Source: Fluviicola sp. (lineage in GTDB: Bacteria > Bacteroidota > Bacteroidia > Flavobacteriales_D > Crocinitomicaceae). Taken from it: a stretch of DNA of 43,037 nt. Position 1 is the stretch's first letter, and the number at the start of each line of letters is the position of its first letter. The stretch spans positions 1-43,037 of the forward strand of contig NVXV01000024.1 of NCBI GenBank assembly GCA_002734085.1, given 5' to 3'. The notes under the pieces were generated by a model, which saw only the letters and a list, made by a program, of their open reading frames with translations, did no database searches and was not told the DNA's origin. The position numbers and the translations under genes are program-made. Positions 8,421-17,220 of the stretch are shown one piece after another.

Positions 8421-10763
8421 ATGGAAGAACAAGTTTTAAAAATAAAATTAGGTCACGAATATAAAGCTCATATAGAAAGCCAATCGGAATTCAAAGGATC
8501 AATCTTTAAAGAAATATATGACAGTGCAAACCGCCACTTATGCGATATAATAAAACAGTCAAATAAAAAAGAAGAAAATAATACTGAACATTATAACAAC
8601 ATTGTTGCATTTACTGGAGAGCGTGGCACTGGGAAATCATCGGCTATGATTTCTTTTGTAAATTCACTAAAAGCTCCTTTCGAAGTTGATATTGTTGATG
8701 AAAAGAGAACTTATAAGTTTAATATTCTTCAAATGATTGATCCATCATTATTTCGGGATAAGGATCGTTTGTTTGAGATTATAATTACAAAAATGTTTTC
8801 AAACTTTCAAGAGTCTATTAAGAATGATGAAAATGTTGTTAGCCAAGAAAACAAAAGAAAACTTATAGATATTTTCCAAAAAGTCTATAAAGATTTGAAA
8901 ATTTTGAATCAAGATAAAAATGAAATATACGGAAAAGATGTTATTGAAGCCTTATCCGATCTAGCCTATGGAACGAACTTGAAGGATAAGTTTCGTCAAT
9001 TAGTTGACACGTATCTAGAAGTTTTAGGTGATAGTGCTGATTTTTTAGTTATTCCTATTGATGACTTTGATCTAAATCAAGAAGGAGCATATAATATGCT
9101 TGAAGATATAAGACAGTTTTTGGTTCAATCTAAGATTATTATTTTAATAGCTTGTAAAATTGAACAATTAAAAGATGCCTTGCGACATGAAATAGTTTCT
9201 AAAACAGTAGACCTTTACAATCCTGATGTTTTTAAACATGAGGGCGTATATGCAGAGGATAAGCCTAATGAAAAAGCAGAAAGATACCTAGAGAAATTAA
9301 TTCCTTTGGATCGTAGGTTACATACTGATAAAATTAGTGTCGAACGCAGTTATAGAGTACAGGTTTTTGATGATGAAAAAGTACTATTTGACAAGCCTTC
9401 TGTTGAGGAGTTAGTAGTTACTTTAATTAGACAGAATTTTAATTTGTTTATACCATTGGGAGGCAGCGGTTCAAGAAACTATTTTATTGGAAATACTCTT
9501 CGTCAAATGATTCATCAAATTGTCTTATTTTATAATACAAAAGATGTTAATCATTTCATGAATTATATTAACAAACAGAAAAAAGATTTTTTAAATAGAA
9601 AGGATGTAGAAATATATGATGAGCTAAATTATGAATTAGGAAATAGAAGCAGGTTTTACTTCGAATTGCTTCAAAACAAGAATAATAACCAAGGCGCTGA
9701 TGAGGGAAAAGAGAAGAAAAAAACTTTTGTTTGTTTTTCTGATGTCTTAGAATCATATTTAGAGGTTTTAAGAAATACTCGTGTTACAGATTTTTCAATC
9801 CAAAAACGAGCAAGCTATTTAGCGGTAAATTATTCTTTATCAAATTTAATCAACACAATTTCTCATAAAGACTATGATAGTCACTTTATTCATAACTATT
9901 TTCACAAAGGTTTAATTGAAAACGAGACTCAATCAGAAGAGGCATTATTAGAATCTTTTCAATTCTCAGGGTTTAAGGATTTCATGAGTAGACTAGAAAA
10001 TAGCGATGATTTTGAGTTTATTTTATGTTTTATTAGCATTCTTGGTAGAGAAAATAATCTATCAAGGGAAATATTTACGAAAAGGTTGTCATTTGGTGAG
10101 AAAAGATTTGATAAAATTCAATTTAATGCAAATAATTTTATTTCTACTTTATTTCGAAATGAGATACTTTTTTTAGATGATAAAGACTATAAAAATATTG
10201 GATCTTTAGCAAATAAAATAAATACATGGGAATTTGAAGATATGAGCTGTTTTTCAAATTTATTTTTTGCATCAACTTTTAGATCTCACTATAGCTCGGC
10301 CTTTGAAAAAATGACTAAGAACAAACTCCTAACAGGTAGTTTAGGTAATCAATTACAAAATCGAATAATTGAAGGGTATCGTTTAACTTTAGATGATATG
10401 AATAAAACTTATCCCCATCTAAAATTTGATAATAAGCGATTCATGCAAAACCCAATTTTTTTATATTGGGAAGAAAATAGTGAAAGAATAAATAATTTAA
10501 TTAATCAACTGTATGAACGTAAGTCTGCTAACGTTAGTGAATTGGCTGGTAAAATGTTAAAACAGTATAAGACATATTTTGAGGAACAGAATTATTCAGG
10601 TAGAGGAGCCAAACAATCTATGAATAACTTAATAAAGAAATTTCAAGGGATTAACGAAATTCATAAAGAATTAAAAACATATAGAGGTGAAATGAACAAT
10701 GATGTAGATAAAGGTATTAGGAAGATTGAGCGTAAGTTAAAAGATTTAGTTGATAATGGATAA
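8421..10763 (+). CDS. rdrA: RADAR-type ATPase RdrA
   Basis: This large 780-aa P-loop ATPase has Walker A GERGTGKS at residues 66-73 and Walker B VIPIDDFD at 210-216. The strand IIILIACKIEQLKDAL follows and then a long, mainly helical C-terminal region. It overlaps the next gene, an 884-aa adenosine-deaminase-like protein. That pairing (large AAA/KAP-like ATPase plus large deaminase) is the hallmark of RADAR phage defence, in which RdrA and RdrB assemble and deaminate adenosine in nucleotides or RNA during infection. The gene is visibly more AT-rich than hsdR just upstream, suggesting separate acquisition. RdrA alone would be hard to name, so the call rests on ATPase motifs plus context. Confidence 0.82.
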   Translation: MEEQVLKIKLGHEYKAHIESQSEFKGSIFKEIYDSANRHLCDIIKQSNKKEENNTEHYNNIVAFTGERGTGKSSAMISFVNSLKAPFEVDIVDEKRTYKFNILQMIDPSLFRDKDRLFEIIITKMFSNFQESIKNDENVVSQENKRKLIDIFQKVYKDLKILNQDKNEIYGKDVIEALSDLAYGTNLKDKFRQLVDTYLEVLGDSADFLVIPIDDFDLNQEGAYNMLEDIRQFLVQSKIIILIACKIEQLKDALRHEIVSKTVDLYNPDVFKHEGVYAEDKPNEKAERYLEKLIPLDRRLHTDKISVERSYRVQVFDDEKVLFDKPSVEELVVTLIRQNFNLFIPLGGSGSRNYFIGNTLRQMIHQIVLFYNTKDVNHFMNYINKQKKDFLNRKDVEIYDELNYELGNRSRFYFELLQNKNNNQGADEGKEKKKTFVCFSDVLESYLEVLRNTRVTDFSIQKRASYLAVNYSLSNLINTISHKDYDSHFIHNYFHKGLIENETQSEEALLESFQFSGFKDFMSRLENSDDFEFILCFISILGRENNLSREIFTKRLSFGEKRFDKIQFNANNFISTLFRNEILFLDDKDYKNIGSLANKINTWEFEDMSCFSNLFFASTFRSHYSSAFEKMTKNKLLTGSLGNQLQNRIIEGYRLTLDDMNKTYPHLKFDNKRFMQNPIFLYWEENSERINNLINQLYERKSANVSELAGKMLKQYKTYFEEQNYSGRGAKQSMNNLIKKFQGINEIHKELKTYRGEMNNDVDKGIRKIERKLKDLVDNG

Positions 10764-13410
10764 TCTCCGAAAATCCATAGAACTCGTTTTTTCCAAAAAC
10801 TGTCCAGATTCAGTTTTAATTAAAAACAAACCATCCAAATACTTGGATGACGATATATTTCTGTTAAGACAATTTAAAGAACTAGGGATAAATTTATTTG
10901 AACATTATAATTCTAATGAAATTGAAAATTTATTTCAAAAACTAAAAGAAGACTGGTTCTATGAGGTTTACCAAGGTAATAAAAGTAAATCTTCCATATT
11001 TAACTTAATTACACACTTTAATAAACAAGTACTTGAAGAAAATGATAAATCTCCTTATGTAAAATATGAACATTTATTGCGCTGGAGAGAATTATCCTAC
11101 CAATTAGGAGAGGACTTTTTTACATGTTCTTATTTAGCTTTTATGGATAATCGATCTTCAAGGTCAAGAAGCTTTTTTAGTTGGAGTCCAGTTATTTTTT
11201 CTAATAATTTGCGTTTGAAGAAGATGCTTGAACAAGGAATTGCTGAGAACCACTTTCATTTAAAAGGATCAGGATCTGTTTTTGAATTAGCTTGGATGGC
11301 AAGTATGAATAAACCAAGCGAAATGATGTCTAAATTTCGTGTAATGAAAAAAGGGCTTAAACTAAATTCTGAAATTTCAAACTCATTTTCAAGTACTAAG
11401 AAAGATATAGAAGTTCTCGTATATAAAGCAGCATTTATTCGATTCCAATTGTATAAAGAAATTATTTTGAATAATGAAAGCAGTGATTGTGAATATGATC
11501 TGGATAAATTAGTGAATAATGAATCTAACAAACAAGATTCTTTTGAGGTTTTAATGAAACTTTCAGATCTACAGAGAGAAATTCATTCTTATACCAGTGT
11601 TCATTCTTACTCCTTTTCCCATAAAGGTTCACACAATTATGCTGATTATTGCATACCTAAAAATCTTACTGAATTGAATTTTGAGGGTGCTGTTTTACTT
11701 TTTGGTGAGCGTTATTTTTTGTATTCAATTTTTAAAAAGTTATACGCAGATAAAAGTGAAGACAAGCGTCTTTGTAGATTGTTTTATGCTTATCTATTGA
11801 TTAAAAGTCAATTTCGATCAGAATTAATTCAAACAAATAAAAAGGTAGGTTTTAGCAATTTTTTAGCTTATCAAAATCGTAAAGAACTGTTCTTGCCGGA
11901 TAATTCGATTTATGAAACGGCTTTTTTATCAATGGCAGTAAATGATTCTAGAAAATTTCAAAATTTTGAATCTTTTGAATTAAGGATTGCACCTAAAGGA
12001 TCCTCATTAGAACTCTTTGAGAATTTTAATAAAATAGAAAAAGCTCTTGATTTAAAGTCAATTGCAGAGTGTTATTATCAGAAAGCGTTAGATTATACTC
12101 CAGAAGAAAGAAAGGAGTTCTATACAGTTCACTTCATTAAAAAGAAAGGAAAGAATCCAAAAACCAAATCTGAATCACTTGTAACATGCAGAGACCTTAG
12201 TTTGAGAAAGGAAATAAAGAAACAAGCAAGGGCTATCGTTCTTCTCCGCGAATCTTATTCCCAAAAATCAAAATTAATAAGAGGTATTGACGCTGCCTCT
12301 TCTGAGTTTGATGCAAGACCCGAAGTTTTTTCCCAAGCATTTAGATACTTAAAAGATCATAAGCTAAAAGGAGAATATGATTTATTAAAAACAAACGAGG
12401 ATAATAAAGAGTATAAGCTCTATGCAACTTTTCATGCAGGTGAAGATTTTTATGATATAGTTGATGGTTTAAGAACAATAGATGAAGTGATTAAGTTTTT
12501 AAAATTCAAACAAGGAGATCGTATAGGACATGCTTTAGCTTTAGGAGTAAATGCTAAAGATTACTTCAGTTTTAAAGGCTTTAAATTAATGATTCCAAAA
12601 GGAATTCTTTTAGACAATATTTCATGGTTATTGGCGCATGTAAGAAAAGCGAATATCAACGATGAAAATGCAGAAATACATCGATTAAAAAAGAAGTTTG
12701 ATTCTCTGTTTTATGAAATATATCAACAGAAGGATTCTATTTTTTATAGGAACAATAATGTAATATCGAATGAATTATATTACAACGCGTGGAAATTAAG
12801 AGGAGATGACCCTGAACTTTATAAAATTGTTTCAGATGATATAGATGTTGAGTCACAACCAAATGTAACTTATTGGGAAAGATGTAGAATAAATCATTTT
12901 TATCCCATGAAATCAAAATTAAGAAAACACTTAGTAATAAAGAAGCTTTATCAGGCGTACCATTTTGATCCAAATGTTAAGACAAATTCGGAAGAAATAT
13001 GTCAATTTGAAATAAATGACAGTTATATTAGGTTAGTTGACAAAGTCCAGAAATATATGCAAAAAGTTGTTATGGAAAAGAATCTCGGCATAGAATGTAA
13101 CCCAACTTCTAATTATTTGATAGGAACTTTTAAACGTTATGATAAACATCCAATTATTGATTTCTATAATTTAGGTTTAGAGTCCGATCCTCAAAAATTA
13201 AAAGACTCCCCTCAATTTTTCGTTTCAATAAATACTGACGATCAAGGAATCTTTGGAACTTCACTTGAAAACGAATTTGCTCTTATGGCAATTGCACTCG
13301 AAAAAGCAAAGGATGAAAAAGGTGAAAAGAAGTATAACCCAAGTATGATTTATGATTGGTTGGATAGGGTGCGAAAGATGGGGTTGGAGCAGAGTTTTAA
13401 GAATGAATGA
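10756..13410 (+). CDS. rdrB: RADAR-type adenosine deaminase RdrB
   Basis: The 884-aa protein carries the metal and catalytic motifs of the adenosine deaminase family spread over a long chain. NHFHLKGSG gives the metal-binding HxH at 166/168, TFHAGED gives the HAGE motif at 560-563, GDRIGHALALG is at about 587-597 (H592), and INTDDQGIFGTSL gives the Asp pair at 828-829. ECNPTSN just upstream matches the ADA (C)PxSN element. The length is far above housekeeping deaminases (about 340 aa), as in RdrB, because of large insertions. A TTG at 10750 is in frame, but the ATG at 10756 is preferred. It overlaps rdrA by 8 bases, so the two are coupled. All catalytic residues appear intact. Confidence 0.88.
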   Translation: MDNLRKSIELVFSKNCPDSVLIKNKPSKYLDDDIFLLRQFKELGINLFEHYNSNEIENLFQKLKEDWFYEVYQGNKSKSSIFNLITHFNKQVLEENDKSPYVKYEHLLRWRELSYQLGEDFFTCSYLAFMDNRSSRSRSFFSWSPVIFSNNLRLKKMLEQGIAENHFHLKGSGSVFELAWMASMNKPSEMMSKFRVMKKGLKLNSEISNSFSSTKKDIEVLVYKAAFIRFQLYKEIILNNESSDCEYDLDKLVNNESNKQDSFEVLMKLSDLQREIHSYTSVHSYSFSHKGSHNYADYCIPKNLTELNFEGAVLLFGERYFLYSIFKKLYADKSEDKRLCRLFYAYLLIKSQFRSELIQTNKKVGFSNFLAYQNRKELFLPDNSIYETAFLSMAVNDSRKFQNFESFELRIAPKGSSLELFENFNKIEKALDLKSIAECYYQKALDYTPEERKEFYTVHFIKKKGKNPKTKSESLVTCRDLSLRKEIKKQARAIVLLRESYSQKSKLIRGIDAASSEFDARPEVFSQAFRYLKDHKLKGEYDLLKTNEDNKEYKLYATFHAGEDFYDIVDGLRTIDEVIKFLKFKQGDRIGHALALGVNAKDYFSFKGFKLMIPKGILLDNISWLLAHVRKANINDENAEIHRLKKKFDSLFYEIYQQKDSIFYRNNNVISNELYYNAWKLRGDDPELYKIVSDDIDVESQPNVTYWERCRINHFYPMKSKLRKHLVIKKLYQAYHFDPNVKTNSEEICQFEINDSYIRLVDKVQKYMQKVVMEKNLGIECNPTSNYLIGTFKRYDKHPIIDFYNLGLESDPQKLKDSPQFFVSINTDDQGIFGTSLENEFALMAIALEKAKDEKGEKKYNPSMIYDWLDRVRKMGLEQSFKNE

Positions 13411-13424
13411 TATAATAGACTATC

Positions 13425-14354
13425 ATGATAGAAAGAATACAAAGAGTTCACTTAAGAAAAGTATGGCGACACGAGGCGCATGACTTTACAGTTTGGTTGG
13501 AGCAAAATATAGACGTTCTCAACGAGGTACTTGGATTTGAAGTTTCCAATGCCGAACGAGAACAGTCCACTGGAAACTTCAACGTTGATATAAAAGCAGA
13601 GGATGAATCTGGTGATGTCGTTATTATAGAAAATCAATTAGAAAAAAGTGATCATGATCACCTGGGTAAAATTATCACTTATTTGGCTGCCTTTGAAGCC
13701 AAGAAAGCAATTTGGATTGTTTCAGAACCAAGACCAGAACATATCGACGCCATATCTTGGTTAAACCAAGGTAGTAATGATTGCGATTTCTATTTATTGA
13801 AAATTGAAGCGATTCAAATAGGCGAATCTATGCCAGCCCCATTGATAACGAGAATAGTTGGTCCAAGTGAAGAAGCTAAAAAAGTGGGTCAGGTGAAGAA
13901 AGAGGATTCTGAGCGCCATAGATTACGTTTAGCATTTTGGACAAGACTGTTAGAGAGGGCAGAGGGTCAATTAAGTCTGTTTAGCAATATATCCCCTTCA
14001 AAAGATACATGGATTGGTACCAGTGCGGGTAAAAGAGGATTTACGTACTCATTTTGGGTTACAAAAGACACGTTAAGAGCAGAATTGCGAATAGATTTAG
14101 GGAAGGATAGCGAAGAGGAAAACACCGAATTGTTTCATTCATTAAAGCAATATCAAGACGAGATTGACGCAAATTTTGGGGAGCCTCTTGAATGGAACGA
14201 AGCGCAAGGATATCGTGTTTGTATCATTAGAAAACAGCTGTTGGAAGGTGGTTATAGAAATGATGAAAGCGAATGGGATTTAATTGCAGATAAAGGGATT
14301 GATGCAATGAAAAGGTTGTCAGATGCGATTAATCCTTATTTGACAAAAATTTAG
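13425..14354 (+). CDS. DUF4268 protein with PD-(D/E)XK nuclease-like N-terminus
   Basis: This 309-aa protein begins 14 bases after rdrB. Residues about 15-115 have a restriction-endonuclease-like pattern: NFNVDIKAED (D55), then VVIIENQLEKS with E69-N-Q71, followed by the helix HLGKIITYLAAF. Gln in place of the usual Lys is seen in several nuclease-like families. Residues about 160-305 match the DUF4268 region (RLAFWTRLLER, then TYSFWVTKDTLRAELRIDL). DUF4268 proteins are commonly found with R-M and other defence genes. The spacing and strand suggest co-transcription with rdrAB. It may be a RADAR accessory or an independent single-gene nuclease, and the sequence cannot decide between them. Confidence 0.75.
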   Translation: MIERIQRVHLRKVWRHEAHDFTVWLEQNIDVLNEVLGFEVSNAEREQSTGNFNVDIKAEDESGDVVIIENQLEKSDHDHLGKIITYLAAFEAKKAIWIVSEPRPEHIDAISWLNQGSNDCDFYLLKIEAIQIGESMPAPLITRIVGPSEEAKKVGQVKKEDSERHRLRLAFWTRLLERAEGQLSLFSNISPSKDTWIGTSAGKRGFTYSFWVTKDTLRAELRIDLGKDSEEENTELFHSLKQYQDEIDANFGEPLEWNEAQGYRVCIIRKQLLEGGYRNDESEWDLIADKGIDAMKRLSDAINPYLTKI

Positions 14355-14408
14355 TTTATCTTTAAAATGCCCTGAACCAAATTAAAGAATGAGATGAGAA
14401 AATAAACT

Positions 14409-15263
14409 ATGACTAATCGGAATCAACATACTACTACACCACTTGAGAAGATTATTCAAAAAGATTTTGTTAATTCAGACAATATAATTCGGGTTGTCAG
14501 AGAATATGATTTTGAATCAAAACTCTTTCCTGGTTTTAAGAGGATCAATGATTTGATTGAAAAGAAAGATTTTGATCTTATTCCAAATATTATTGGAGCT
14601 CTTCTTACAAGAATTAATGATCGGCTTACTGAATTAGACAAGGAGAGCAAGAGTATCCTAGAGTCATTGTCGGCAGAACTCTTTACTGGGCAGATACAAG
14701 TATTGAACTCGACACCAGAGGGTCAAAATTGTTGGATTGGATGTTTACGAGTGCTAGAAGAAACGTGTCAATTAAATGGTTATGATTATGAATCTTTGTG
14801 CTTCACTCTGCGCATAGACATTATAAGAAAAGCAAACTGTGATCTAAATAAAGATTTAAAGGTACTACCTTATTACGACTGGTTGGGTTCAATCGTGGAT
14901 TTTGATGAATTAATGCGAGATATAAAAAGTAAAGGATGGATTTGTGATATTCGAGAATTTAAGAGGTTGTTTAAACCCATAGAAGATAATGAATATTGTT
15001 ATAGATCAAGTAAGAATTATATTGATGAATTATTAATTTTATTTAGTACTCTTAAAAGCGAAGGATTGATTCAACCTAGAAGAATTAGTGGACATTTTAG
15101 CCCATTACACCGCTATGGAGTCGACCATGATGAAAAACTATTTGATAAAGAACCAAAAAGATATATGGCAAATTTAAATAAAAATAAAGCACGGAAGAAA
15201 CGCATACGCAAGGAAGTAGAGCAATTATTACGTTATATAGATAGGGGTGAAAATAGACTTTGA
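14409..15263 (+). CDS. Hypothetical protein, 284 aa, mostly helical
   Basis: No family was recognised. The protein is charged, soluble and predominantly helical, with no signal peptide or membrane segment. It has scattered cysteines (NCWIGCLRVLEETC at about 111-124) and a very basic C-terminal stretch (KNKARKKRIRKEVEQLL) that could bind nucleic acid. It starts 54 bases after the DUF4268 gene in the same direction, so it may belong to the same transcript and to the defence island. Its stop codon merges with a 24-base palindrome. Function is unknown. Confidence 0.65.
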   Translation: MTNRNQHTTTPLEKIIQKDFVNSDNIIRVVREYDFESKLFPGFKRINDLIEKKDFDLIPNIIGALLTRINDRLTELDKESKSILESLSAELFTGQIQVLNSTPEGQNCWIGCLRVLEETCQLNGYDYESLCFTLRIDIIRKANCDLNKDLKVLPYYDWLGSIVDFDELMRDIKSKGWICDIREFKRLFKPIEDNEYCYRSSKNYIDELLILFSTLKSEGLIQPRRISGHFSPLHRYGVDHDEKLFDKEPKRYMANLNKNKARKKRIRKEVEQLLRYIDRGENRL

Positions 15264-15286
15264 TGCGACCTTGGCCATGGTCGCAT
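15263..15286. repeat. 24-base palindrome after the 284-aa gene
   Basis: ATGCGACC (15263-15270) and GGTCGCAT (15279-15286) form an eight-base stem around TTGGCCAT. It begins on the last base of the preceding stop codon. No T-run follows, so it is an imperfect intrinsic terminator at best. A small REP-like or protein-binding palindrome is equally possible. Confidence 0.5.
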
Positions 15287-15332
15287 GAGTACTTGAGATA
15301 TTGTGTGATAAATTTGCTCCAAAATTAAAAAT

Positions 15333-15854
15333 ATGAAAAATGTAAAAAAATTAGTTAGTCAGAATAATCTTAAGATTATAGATGCCATAGTATTAAAAAA
15401 GAGGTTTATAGGAATGGTTGATCATTACGTTCTGTTTGGTGGATTTGATCGGAATGAAGAGCCTATTTTTGTTGCTAATTACAAGAATGGTGTTCAAGTT
15501 GTTCCTCGTCAAGATATGATTAAGTATTTAAGTATGCTAGAACCTGAAAGGATAGTTAGATTCATTGGAACAGAGAATGAAAGGTTGATAGCAGTTCAAA
15601 GAGCGAAATCCAGGTTAGGAGAGAAGGCTTATAAGTACTTTAGCAATAATTGTGAACACTTTGTTACGTGGGTTCATACTGGTAGACACAGTAGTAGACA
15701 AGTTTCAGATGCCGGTGAAGCACTTATGATAGCTGGGTCAATTGCTTCGATTGGTGGTTTATCTAAGAAAAATAATGCAGCAATGGGTGTAGGGTTAGCT
15801 TCTATGTTTTTGGGTGCTTTATTGAAATACGGTTTAAATGATTCTGAAAAGTGA
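15333..15854 (+). CDS. LRAT/NlpC-P60-superfamily protein
   Basis: The 173-aa protein shows the lecithin:retinol acyltransferase-type pattern: a histidine in VDHYVLFGGF (H31) and the NCEHFV signature with nucleophile C107. These are the catalytic His and Cys of the circularly permuted papain-like LRAT fold. A Gly/Ala-rich hydrophobic C-terminus (GVGLASMFLGALLKYGL) may insert in a membrane. Family members act on acyl or amide bonds in lipids or peptides. The bacterial role here is unknown. It follows the palindrome in the island, on the same strand as the defence genes, so a role in lipid or peptide attack is conceivable but is inference. Confidence 0.75.
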   Translation: MKNVKKLVSQNNLKIIDAIVLKKRFIGMVDHYVLFGGFDRNEEPIFVANYKNGVQVVPRQDMIKYLSMLEPERIVRFIGTENERLIAVQRAKSRLGEKAYKYFSNNCEHFVTWVHTGRHSSRQVSDAGEALMIAGSIASIGGLSKKNNAAMGVGLASMFLGALLKYGLNDSEK

Positions 15855-15918
15855 GTTTGTTTGTGACAGGTCATATTGATTTTTATCGGTATGAAGTGAA
15901 TTTTAAATTGTATAAAGG

Positions 15919-16563
15919 ATGAGTGTAGATTCAAAAACAATCGTAAATGAAATGCAACCTTATGTTGATGAGATTTTGGATACACCCAATTGTCGTTACC
16001 TATCATGGGAGCATTGCTATAATGCCTTTGGGAATAATAACCTAGATGATGATACACTTGCTTTACATCTCGGATTTTATTTGGCGAGTTGGGGGATGTA
16101 TAGAGGATCAACTCATCTATTGCAGAGAGACTATCAATTTCATATTCCAATCGTCAAAAAAATAAAAGAATTCAAAGAACTTCGCTGTGAAAGAAATGCA
16201 GAAATTACAGAAAAATATATTCCGAGAATTTTAGAGTTAAAAGAACAAATTATTAAAGGTTATAAGGGTTTTAATCCTTCTGAAACACTTATCACAAAAA
16301 TTATTTTAGGTACTTTAGGGTCTGTTCCTGCTTTAGATAGATATTTTATAGTAGGAGCAAGAAAGGAGCCAAATAAAATACATGGATATACGCTCAATAA
16401 AAAGTTAATGGTCCGATTAACAGATTTTATTATAGACCATAAGGAGGCAATTGAAGAAGTTCAAGTTAAACTGGAAGGAAGAAACATTTATTATCCATAT
16501 ATGAAAATCGTCGATATGTATTTTTGGCAGTTGGGGTTTAATATGGAGGAAGCAAAAAAATAA
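15919..16563 (+). CDS. Hypothetical protein, 214 aa
   Basis: This is a soluble, mainly helical protein with the distinctive stretch LSWEHCYNAFGN followed by LHLGFYLASWGMYRGS and LLQRDYQFH at about residues 28-75. That pattern looks conserved and widely distributed to me, but I cannot attach a named family or function. There is no signal peptide or membrane segment. It lies 64 bases after the LRAT-like gene and 22 bases before a lipoprotein gene. The stretch GSVPALDRYFIVGAR in the middle suggests a compact globular domain. It may be cargo of the same accessory island. Confidence 0.65.
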   Translation: MSVDSKTIVNEMQPYVDEILDTPNCRYLSWEHCYNAFGNNNLDDDTLALHLGFYLASWGMYRGSTHLLQRDYQFHIPIVKKIKEFKELRCERNAEITEKYIPRILELKEQIIKGYKGFNPSETLITKIILGTLGSVPALDRYFIVGARKEPNKIHGYTLNKKLMVRLTDFIIDHKEAIEEVQVKLEGRNIYYPYMKIVDMYFWQLGFNMEEAKK

Positions 16564-16585
16564 TCAGATTCAATACCTTTGTAAT

Positions 16586-17155
16586 ATGAAAGATAACCTA
16601 TCAATAGTAGTAATTTGTTTGATAGTTCTTGCTTCAATATGCTCCTGTCATAATACCAAAACTAAATATGAAAACCCAGAGCGCCTTCTCGTTCTGTGGG
16701 GTGATGAATATTGGCCCAAAGAAAAAACAGGAGATACCACTACTTTGCGCCAGAGTTATAAAATCTATATGCAATATCCAGATACCTTACTACATCTAAC
16801 AAGCTACTATTCAAATGGTCAATTGAAGTCAAAAGTGTTGATGCGCAATGAACAGTTAGAAGAGATTCAGGTGGTAAAAGATACCTCAGGAAATGATTTA
16901 TACTACGGTGATTTCGAAATGGGTAATGGTCATGTGATTGAATATTCAATAGATGGTGGTTACAAAGAGAGCGAAGGAGATTATGTTGATGGAAACCGAG
17001 AAGGTTGGTGGTATACGTATCATTACAAAGATGGTGATATATTAGATTCAACGTTATACATTGAAGGCTATCCGCAATATGAGTCAAAAGAGGGCAGTAT
17101 TGAAGGGCTCTTAGATTTAATGGCTGGTGGTATGAAGTTTAATCATTACAGATAG
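16586..17155 (+). CDS. Lipoprotein with MORN-like repeats
   Basis: A signal peptide with lipobox SICSC predicts lipidation at C21 and export to the envelope. The mature part contains MORN/YWTD-like units: YYSNGQLKSKVLMRN, then EGDYVDGNREGWWYTYHYKDG and STLYIEGYPQ. These are common in Bacteroidota surface lipoproteins (antitoxin-like MORN variants). A perfect TAnnTTTG -7 match (TACCTTTG) lies at 16574-16581, only 4 bases before the ATG. If used, it would give a nearly leaderless transcript, so it may be coincidental. The gene is 22 bases downstream of the 214-aa gene. No specific function is known. Confidence 0.7.
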   Translation: MKDNLSIVVICLIVLASICSCHNTKTKYENPERLLVLWGDEYWPKEKTGDTTTLRQSYKIYMQYPDTLLHLTSYYSNGQLKSKVLMRNEQLEEIQVVKDTSGNDLYYGDFEMGNGHVIEYSIDGGYKESEGDYVDGNREGWWYTYHYKDGDILDSTLYIEGYPQYESKEGSIEGLLDLMAGGMKFNHYR

Positions 17156-17220
17156 GTTAGTTTCTTCTAAAAGCAATCTACCCACCACAATAACCACCCC
17201 CAACCCAACGTTATAACCCC

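Noticed and set aside
8421-14354. Known RADAR accessory genes (SLATT or Csx27-like membrane proteins)
   Set aside because: No membrane protein with such features was found next to rdrAB; the neighbour is a soluble DUF4268 protein.
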